IMG/VR virus record: IMGVR_UViG_3300010391_000252
Coordinates: 1-42,784 of that record
DNA from: a virus
Length of the DNA stretch: 42,784 bases
Direction: 5' to 3' (one strand)
A program made the translations under genes and the position numbers. This document shows, piece after piece, positions 38,123 through 42,784 of this stretch. The notes under the pieces are model-generated. The model saw only the letters and a program-made list of their open reading frames with translations, made no database searches and was not told the DNA's origin. Position 1 is the first letter of the stretch, and the number at the start of each line of letters is the position of its first letter.

Positions 38123-38452
38123 ATGGCTGCAACGCTTAGCGCTACCGGAACCTGGACCAACCTCTCGACCGTCCTTGACGCAACCCGCTCCAACCTGATT
38201 GGGAATGAGCCCCGTCTTGAGGGTGCCAAGGGTGCCGCTCCCGGTGGCCTCGGTGTCAACTTCGACGTGCTGAAGACGATGGAGGGAGTAGAATTCCCCG
38301 AGCTCAAGCAGTTCATCCAGCTCGTGGCTACCCAGTATGGCCTCTTCTACTGGCCCGCCGCAGCCCTGGTAGACTTCTTCCTCCGGGCCCTCAAGTCAAC
38401 AAAGTCTGACACGGTCCTGGGCGACGAGAACGGCGCCCGGGTCTTCCCGTAA
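38123..38452 (+). CDS. Structural-like protein, 109 aa
   Basis: Strong site aggaggcctcctct before ATG. MAATLSATGTWTNLSTVLDA, then FPELKQFIQLVATQYGLFYW. Its first residues (M-x-A-x-x-SA-x-GTW-x-x-L) match the next gene, so the two may be paralogues. Likely a small virion protein. Confidence 0.6.
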   Translation: MAATLSATGTWTNLSTVLDATRSNLIGNEPRLEGAKGAAPGGLGVNFDVLKTMEGVEFPELKQFIQLVATQYGLFYWPAAALVDFFLRALKSTKSDTVLGDENGARVFP

Positions 38453-38461
38453 GGAGCCATC

Positions 38462-38782
38462 ATGCCAGCCGCCATTTCAGCATCAGGTACGTGGTCCGCC
38501 CTCGACGATCAGAACCCCCCCTCGCAGGCCCCTGGCGCCAATGTCAACGAAGTCCTGCGAGTCCATCGGGATACCGTGGAGCAGCACTTCCAGCCCCGCT
38601 CCCTCGATTACATGCAGTATCCCAACGACGTGGACGGTCACCAGGAAGTGATGCAATTCGTGGGGCTCTTCGCCGCAGGTTACGCTATCGACTCGGCCGC
38701 TGCCTTGACCCGCATCCGAGACATCCTCGAGAGCTTCCAGAATACCGAACAGCTCCCTGAGCGTCGGGTTTACGAACCGTAG
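38462..38782 (+). CDS. Structural-like protein, 106 aa, possible paralogue
   Basis: MPAAISASGTWSALDDQNPP, then VDGHQEVMQFVGLFAAGYAI and DSAAALTRIRDILES. Shares the N-terminal M-x-A-x-x-SA-x-GTW pattern and a helix-hairpin C-terminal half with the preceding gene. Confidence 0.6.
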   Translation: MPAAISASGTWSALDDQNPPSQAPGANVNEVLRVHRDTVEQHFQPRSLDYMQYPNDVDGHQEVMQFVGLFAAGYAIDSAAALTRIRDILESFQNTEQLPERRVYEP

Positions 38783-38791
38783 AGCCCTCCC

Positions 38792-39022
38792 GTGGCCGAT
38801 CTTTTGGCCGATCCTACGCAGGGGAATGGGGGCAAGGCCCGGCGTGATCTTGCCCTGGTAGGAACGTTAGCGGTGTGTGTGGTGTCGACATCCACCCTTG
38901 CGGGCCTTTCCATGTTCTGGCAGCCGGCCCAGTGGGATCTCGTCGACAAGGTTGTAGAGGGCCTTCAGACTCTCAACCTTCTTCTCGCGGGAGGCCTCCT
39001 TGGTGTCCAGAGAGCCAAGTAG
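38792..39022 (+). CDS. Holin-like membrane protein, 76 aa
   Basis: GTG start. Two predicted membrane helices (LALVGTLAVCVVSTSTLAGL and LQTLNLLLAGGLLGVQ) with charged N-terminal (KARRD) and C-terminal ends. Size and topology fit a class II holin; it lies in a run of membrane proteins in the cassette. Confidence 0.5.
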   Translation: MADLLADPTQGNGGKARRDLALVGTLAVCVVSTSTLAGLSMFWQPAQWDLVDKVVEGLQTLNLLLAGGLLGVQRAK

Positions 39023-39109
39023 ATGGTCGCCCTCGTAATCATGCTTGTGTTAGATGCCCTCCTCGTATTGGTCTCTAGCTTCCTACGCTCTGTCCTTTAC
39101 GGTTGCTAG
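39023..39109 (+). CDS. Membrane microprotein, 28 aa
   Basis: MVALVIMLVLDALLVLVSSF then LRSVLYGC: one hydrophobic helix. Starts right after the holin-like stop. Confidence 0.4.
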   Translation: MVALVIMLVLDALLVLVSSFLRSVLYGC

Positions 39110-39110
39110 C

Positions 39111-39308
39111 ATGAACCTTCCCACCCTCACGCGTGGGCTTGTGATCGGCACCGTAGCCCTTTGGGTCGCCTGGGACATCGTTGCTATCGTGCGTGGGGGC
39201 TACGAGGCTAGCGAGACAGCGCAGATTAGACGGTGGAGTAGGTACCCGATGGTTCCTTTTGGGATTGGATTGGTTGTTGGCCATCTTCTATGGCAAAGTT
39301 GCCCATGA
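39111..39308 (+). CDS. Small membrane protein, 65 aa
   Basis: MNLPTLTRGLVIGTVALWVA then WDIVAIVRGGYEAS and a second helix MVPFGIGLVVGHLLW. Two membrane helices around a charged loop, resembling holin-like or antiholin proteins of phages. Stop overlaps the HNH-AP2 start (ATGA). Confidence 0.55.
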   Translation: MNLPTLTRGLVIGTVALWVAWDIVAIVRGGYEASETAQIRRWSRYPMVPFGIGLVVGHLLWQSCP

Positions 39309-39802
39309 GCCCCAAGAATACATACACCATGCTGCCTGGTAAATTGGTTCAGATTGCTCTGACACAGGGGTTCTCAGCGTTGATAAACTTGGTGGACCTG
39401 CCTCTGGTTGCGCCGTATCGCTGGTGTGTCTCATCCGTAAAGGGCAGACACTATGCACGGTGTTATGGGAAAAAGCGGCAATATATGCACCGTCTTATCT
39501 TGGTGACTAGCGAAGTGGATCACCGCAATGGTGATGGGCTAGACAATCGACGGTGTAACTTGCGGAAAGCAACTCACCGGCAGAACATGCAGAATAGTAG
39601 CTGTCGTTCTCATAACAAGAGTGGTTATAAGGGTGTGGTATTTGATGAGAGTCGGAGCCTTTTCCGTGCCACGATTAGGGTGGATGGAAAGCAGCGGCAT
39701 CTAGGTCGTTTCCCGACCGCCGACGAAGCAGCACGAACTTACGACAAGGTGGCGAAGGCTGTATTTGGTGTTTACGCTCGTCCGAACTTCTTGGATTCCT
39801 AA
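39305..39802 (+). CDS. HNH-AP2 homing endonuclease at the right end of the cassette
   Basis: 165 residues: beta N-terminus (GKLVQIALTQGFSALINLVD), HNH core (MHRLILVTSEVDHRNGDGLD then NRRCNLRKATHRQNMQN) and a C-terminal AP2-type DNA-binding domain (SGYKGVVFDESRSLFRATIR, VDGKQRHLGRFPTADEAART). This class is typical of group I introns and free homing genes. It ends one base (G) before the ATG of the terminase nuclease half. Confidence 0.9.
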   Translation: MSPKNTYTMLPGKLVQIALTQGFSALINLVDLPLVAPYRWCVSSVKGRHYARCYGKKRQYMHRLILVTSEVDHRNGDGLDNRRCNLRKATHRQNMQNSSCRSHNKSGYKGVVFDESRSLFRATIRVDGKQRHLGRFPTADEAARTYDKVAKAVFGVYARPNFLDS

Positions 39803-39803
39803 G

Positions 39804-40772
39804 ATGGTTAGGCACCCGAGACCAGGTGTGGAGCAGTGGGTCAATGCCCGGAATGGGTTGACCGTGGTCAAGCTCCACTACACTTGTGATCCTCGCAAGC
39901 GTACAGTCGTATGGAAGGCCCAAGCCTCAGCAAACATGCACCCGCGGGCATGGAGACGCGAGTACGAAATCGACTGGGCCTCCCCCGCTGGTGAACCTGT
40001 CACCCCCGAGTATGCCGAGGAGACCCATTGTCGAGCCTTCGACTGGGACCTCAAGTTGCGACTCCTTCGTTTCTGGGACTTCGGCTTCGTCTCACCGGTA
40101 TGTCTGTTTGCGCAGCTTACACTGTTCGGTCAACTGCGGGTGCGTCGGGAGTTGTGCCCTTTTAACACCCCCCTCGACCAACTCATCCAAGGTATGGAAG
40201 CCATCACCCTAGACCTTGGTGGCTACGACGCTATCCTCGCCCGTATGGATGCATGGGACGTGGGTGGAGCTGATCCTGTCACCCCTGCAGCCTTCGACGC
40301 AGGGGACCCCTCAGGGAAAAACCATACAGACCTGGGGTGTAGTGCTGAGGTCCTAGGGGAGAAGGGGATCACTCTCCACACGACCCGTCCCGGTACCGAG
40401 GTCTCCTACGCCAACCTCCGTGGACGCCTCCTTCGCCATGTTATGGAGCCTGCGGTGGGTCCCGTCCCTGCCCTCATCATTCACCCTGACTGCCACAACC
40501 TCCGTAGCGCTCTTGCTGGTGCCTTTCACTTAGGGCCTCTCCCTCCACACAAGCCCGTCAAGACCCATCCTGAGGGGGACTTGGTTGACGCGTTACGTTA
40601 TGGCGAAGACAACATCCGCCAACTGGTTGGTGGCCAAGCCAGCATACAGATGCGGCAAATGGCCATGGGGGACGTGCGGGAGCTTCGGGCCATTGACGGG
40701 CCAGCCTCCCAGGGAGACACTTGGGCAGATCGTCAACGAGAGAAGTGGGTTACACTCATCGAAGGAATGTAG
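39804..40772 (+). CDS. Large terminase subunit, C-terminal nuclease half
   Basis: 322 residues from ATG 39804 (no Shine-Dalgarno; TTG at 39765 is an alternative). Begins MVRHPRPGVEQWVNARNGLT and VVKLHYTCDPRKR, the linker that normally follows the ATPase domain, then REYEIDW, the nuclease motifs LLRFWDFGFVSPVC (D~92), FDAGDPSGKN (D~166/169) and PEGDLVDALRYG. Together with 36478-37236 it makes a full-length TerL of about 574 residues with no obvious missing segment. Whether the halves work as separate chains or are joined by splicing is not decided by sequence. Confidence 0.85.
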   Translation: MVRHPRPGVEQWVNARNGLTVVKLHYTCDPRKRTVVWKAQASANMHPRAWRREYEIDWASPAGEPVTPEYAEETHCRAFDWDLKLRLLRFWDFGFVSPVCLFAQLTLFGQLRVRRELCPFNTPLDQLIQGMEAITLDLGGYDAILARMDAWDVGGADPVTPAAFDAGDPSGKNHTDLGCSAEVLGEKGITLHTTRPGTEVSYANLRGRLLRHVMEPAVGPVPALIIHPDCHNLRSALAGAFHLGPLPPHKPVKTHPEGDLVDALRYGEDNIRQLVGGQASIQMRQMAMGDVRELRAIDGPASQGDTWADRQREKWVTLIEGM

Positions 40773-41132
40773 ATGGCAGACCTGACACTCAGCGAGGCTC
40801 AACGTGCCTTTGCCAAGTGTGTCGCCAACCTCATCTTGTGGACTTGTGAAAAAGAAGGACACGAAGTTACGCTTGGTGAAGCATGGAGGTCCACGGCGAC
40901 CGCGAGAATCATGGCCGAGCAAGGGAAAGGCATTGTCAGAAGTCTCCACATTGAGCGGCTCGCCATCGATCTCAATCTCTGGCGCGACAACCAGTGGCTC
41001 CAAGACACCGAAGCCCATGAGCCTCTGGGCGCGTATTGGAAGACTTTGCATCCCTTGGCGTGTTGGGGAGGAGACTTTAGGCCGCGACCCGACGGGAATC
41101 ACTACTCCTTCCAGTGGCACGGCCGGAAGTGA
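40773..41132 (+). CDS. Endolysin, M15-family peptidase (VanY/L-Ala-D-Glu peptidase-like)
   Basis: 119 residues. Zinc ligands: His ~59 in GIVRSLHIERLAIDLNLW with Asp ~66, and His ~110 in RPDGNHYSFQWHGRK; WGGDF sits between. This S-x-H-x6-D ... DGNHF/Y pattern is that of phage D-Ala-D-Ala or L-Ala-D-Glu carboxypeptidase endolysins. It cuts peptidoglycan cross-links at lysis. Starts directly after TerL. Confidence 0.9.
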   Translation: MADLTLSEAQRAFAKCVANLILWTCEKEGHEVTLGEAWRSTATARIMAEQGKGIVRSLHIERLAIDLNLWRDNQWLQDTEAHEPLGAYWKTLHPLACWGGDFRPRPDGNHYSFQWHGRK

Positions 41133-41176
41133 TAAGCGTAAGAAGCCTCGCTAACCTCCCACCAAAGGAGCCTCTC

Positions 41177-41425
41177 ATGCCTGCCGCCCTCATCCCTGTC
41201 CTTGTGGCCCTGATCCCTGTCCTCGCCCCCTTCGTTGTCGCTGGAGCCAAAAGAGTTGGGTCCTTCCTCGGAACCAAGATTCCCAACTCCATGAAACCCG
41301 TCCTCAATGCTCTCTTCGGGGCTATCATGGCCTACGCGACTGGCAATGACCCAATACAGGGAGTCGTCCTGGCTCATGTCGCTAAGTCAGTGCGGGATCA
41401 GCTCGACAAGCCCTCCCTGTCGTAA
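41177..41425 (+). CDS. Holin-like membrane protein, 82 aa
   Basis: Good site caaaggagcctctc. N-terminal hydrophobic helix (LIPVLVALIPVLAPFVVAGA), a basic loop, a second helix (MKPVLNALFGAIMAYATG) and an amphipathic tail. Directly after the endolysin, so a holin or holin partner is plausible. Confidence 0.55.
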   Translation: MPAALIPVLVALIPVLAPFVVAGAKRVGSFLGTKIPNSMKPVLNALFGAIMAYATGNDPIQGVVLAHVAKSVRDQLDKPSLS

Positions 41426-41525
41426 CGACCGCGAAGACTTCCACACCCCCCATGCCCGCCTAGACGTACAGTCCAGCCGCGTGGTACAAACATTCCTAGA
41501 CTAGTCCTACCAAAGGAGCCCATCC

Positions 41526-41786
41526 ATGCGCATCCTCGCCACTCTTGTGCTTGCCGTTGCCCTTGTTGCCCCGAGCGCGGCCTTCGCGAACTCACCCCTC
41601 TGTAACCTGCCCTATACGGACAAAGAGGGGCTCAACAAGGTCATTGACAAGCTGGATGCGGCTCTGTCGGCCATCTTCGTCAACTGCAACACGACCACGC
41701 CCCGGTTCGTAGTGACTACCACGACCACGACGACTACGACCACGACAACCACCACGACGACGACCTCAACCACGACCACCACATAA
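41526..41786 (+). CDS. Exported protein ending in poly-threonine, 86 aa
   Basis: Strong site ccaaaggagccc. Signal peptide (MRILATLVLAVALVAPSAAF, cleaved after about FA), then a short helical part (KEGLNKVIDKLDAALSAIFV), and the last 23 residues are 22 Thr with one Ser. It looks like a stalk without a head. The codons for Thr vary (ACC, ACG, ACA, ACT), so selection on the peptide is likely. May be glycosylated or a truncated fibre. Confidence 0.65.
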   Translation: MRILATLVLAVALVAPSAAFANSPLCNLPYTDKEGLNKVIDKLDAALSAIFVNCNTTTPRFVVTTTTTTTTTTTTTTTTTSTTTTT

Positions 41787-41796
41787 GGGAGGCAGC

Positions 41797-42207
41797 ATGT
41801 TGACGCGAATCGTAGGACTTTGCCTCCTGATGGTGGGCACCGCGGGAGCCCAATGCTTCCCAGAAGCTTCGTGTCGGGTTACCCACTCTCCCGCTGTCCA
41901 GACCATCGCTACTGGAGACACGATCAAGGCGGATGCGTGTGGATCTACCAAGCCGGTCTCCGCTGCGGGGGCCGTCACAACCTCTACCACCAACACTTTT
42001 GAGGTCCCTAACGGCGGTAACAGTGGGTGCATCATGGCTGTGTGTAACGTGAGTGCCAACACGATTACCCTTGATTCCAACACCTTTGTTGGCTCGGGTG
42101 CGGCCAACGTCAGCCTTACCCAGGATGATTGCGTGATGGTAGGTCGAGTGGATGACCCCAGCGGGCCCCTTTGGCTTCAGCTTTCAGCAGTGCTCTCCAA
42201 CAACTAG
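41797..42207 (+). CDS. Exported small beta protein, 136 aa
   Basis: Site agggaggcagc before ATG. Signal peptide (MLTRIVGLCLLMVGTAGA), then a Cys-containing beta domain (TTSTTNTFEVPNGGNSGCIM, CNVSANTITLDSNTFVGSGA, WLQLSAVLSNN) of the type found in small capsid or fibre head proteins. Probably a surface or virion accessory protein. Confidence 0.6.
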   Translation: MLTRIVGLCLLMVGTAGAQCFPEASCRVTHSPAVQTIATGDTIKADACGSTKPVSAAGAVTTSTTNTFEVPNGGNSGCIMAVCNVSANTITLDSNTFVGSGAANVSLTQDDCVMVGRVDDPSGPLWLQLSAVLSNN

Positions 42208-42209
42208 CC

Positions 42210-42401
42210 ATGCCTGGGATAGAAGGGACCATGCACGAGTTCAAGGAGGGCAAGCTCCACTCGGGTAGTAAGAAGGGTAAGAAGGTCAAGTCCCGCAAGC
42301 AGGCCATCGCGATCGGGCTGTCACAGGAACGGAAGATGGGGCACAAGGTTGCTCCCATGAAGAAGTCGTCCAAGGCTATGGAGATGGCCAAACGGTACTA
42401 G
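42210..42401 (+). CDS. Small basic DUF6496-like protein, 63 aa
   Basis: MPGIEGTMHEFKEGKLHSGS then KKGKKVKSRKQAIAIGLSQE. The HEFK-x-GKL-x-SGS ... KQAIAI-x-LSE pattern matches small basic phage and plasmid proteins often found near portal genes. Probably DNA- or head-associated. Confidence 0.7.
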   Translation: MPGIEGTMHEFKEGKLHSGSKKGKKVKSRKQAIAIGLSQERKMGHKVAPMKKSSKAMEMAKRY

Positions 42402-42656
42402 ATGGCCAACGACCTCACCCAAGACCCCCTCTTCTTCGATGGTAACGCTACAGGTGTCCGTGTCGCTCGTATCCGTGCCGTTAAGTATGTAGGAGCAGGA
42501 ACCCCAACCATCGTGGATGGTGTCACAGCCCATCCTGTCTGGTCTACCGATGAGACCTGCTTCGACGATATCAACGTGACGATCCCTAGCGAGGACATCG
42601 ACGTGACTGTTCCCTCTGGCTCCCTTTACATCTACCTCGGTTCTGGCCCCCGTTAG
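42402..42656 (+). CDS. Beta-rich small protein, 84 aa
   Basis: MANDLTQDPLFFDGNATGVR, VRVARIRAVKYVGAGTPTIV, FDDINVTIPSEDIDVTVPSG. Beta-rich, no cysteines beyond one. Located between the DUF6496-like gene and the last, cut gene; probably a minor virion protein. Confidence 0.6.
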   Translation: MANDLTQDPLFFDGNATGVRVARIRAVKYVGAGTPTIVDGVTAHPVWSTDETCFDDINVTIPSEDIDVTVPSGSLYIYLGSGPR

Positions 42657-42659
42657 CCA

Positions 42660-42784
42660 TGGCCCTTTCCGAAAAGGACCTCAAGGGCTTCGTTGAGGAA
42701 GTCACCAAGGCTCGGGAGCTCCTGGCCAAGAAGGGGGAGGTAGAGCGGGAGATTGCGACCCAGGAGAGGCGCCTCGGCAAGCTC
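42660..42784 (+). CDS. Coiled-coil protein, 3' end cut by the window
   Basis: ATG at 42660, three bases after the previous stop. The visible 41 residues (MALSEKDLKGFVEEVTKARE then LLAKKGEVEREIATQE) form a charged coiled coil that runs off the window. It lies upstream of the portal gene in genome order. Confidence 0.5.

Noticed and set aside
1-42784. Circular or terminally redundant ends
   Set aside because: Only a 5-base AGCTC match joins the two ends, and joining them does not restore either cut gene, so the window is not a complete circle.

Overview
The window is a 42.8 kb stretch of a tailed bacteriophage genome, GC-rich by eye, densely packed and with almost every neighbouring pair of genes overlapping by 1-4 bases (ATGA, TGATG, TAATG junctions). 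The virion genes (portal, N4-gp56-type capsid protein, gp4-like adaptor, gp10-like tail nozzle, several low-complexity internal virion proteins and a virion transglycosylase, with no tape measure or tail tube of the long-tailed kind) point to a podovirus. No integrase, tRNA or CRISPR array is visible. The host cannot be named; an M15 peptidase endolysin, Sec signal peptides and a lipobox show a bacterial host. Both ends cut genes (portal at the left, a coiled-coil protein at the right), so the phage genome is longer than the window.

Layout. (1) 1-14.7 kb, plus strand: portal, scaffold, major capsid protein, head completion, tail nozzle, a fibre-like protein with a signal peptide, a GNAT acetyltransferase, three internal virion proteins and a transglycosylase. 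(2) 14.7-28.4 kb, minus strand, read from 28.4 down to 14.7: about forty mostly tiny genes (many with CxxC zinc-ribbon patterns), small regulators, nucleotide-metabolism proteins, an endonuclease VII-like nuclease, a Cas4/RecB-like nuclease, a RecA-like ATPase, a probable ssDNA-binding protein, an RHH regulator, an HNH endonuclease, a UDG-exonuclease-PolA polymerase and a DnaQ-like exonuclease. (3) 28.4-34.1 kb, plus strand: a RepA/AAA_25-type ATPase followed by an iteron and AT-rich region that looks like a replication origin, then small coiled-coil and zinc-ribbon genes. (4) 34.1-42.8 kb, plus strand: small terminase, an exported fibre-like protein with a poly-threonine linker, a large terminase split in two by a 2.6 kb cassette bounded by two HNH endonuclease genes, endolysin, holin-like membrane proteins and small secreted or structural proteins leading into the portal.

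The genes combine into a standard lytic programme: the minus-strand operon and the RepA-like ATPase copy the genome, the terminase packages it into the N4-gp56 capsid through the portal, the nozzle, fibre and internal proteins deliver it, and the endolysin and membrane proteins release progeny.

Three things stand out as possibly undescribed: (a) the large terminase gene is split between its ATPase and nuclease halves by a multi-gene cassette with an HNH gene at each end; (b) the RecA/Sak4-like ATPase has its Walker A motif at the C-terminus, after Walker B, that is, it appears circularly permuted; (c) the HNH endonuclease directly upstream of the polymerase begins with the same ten residues as the polymerase, but 9 of the 10 codons differ synonymously. 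A candidate origin built of palindromic iterons around a TA-repeat, and a duplicated ~95 bp leader element in the early region, are further unannotated structures.
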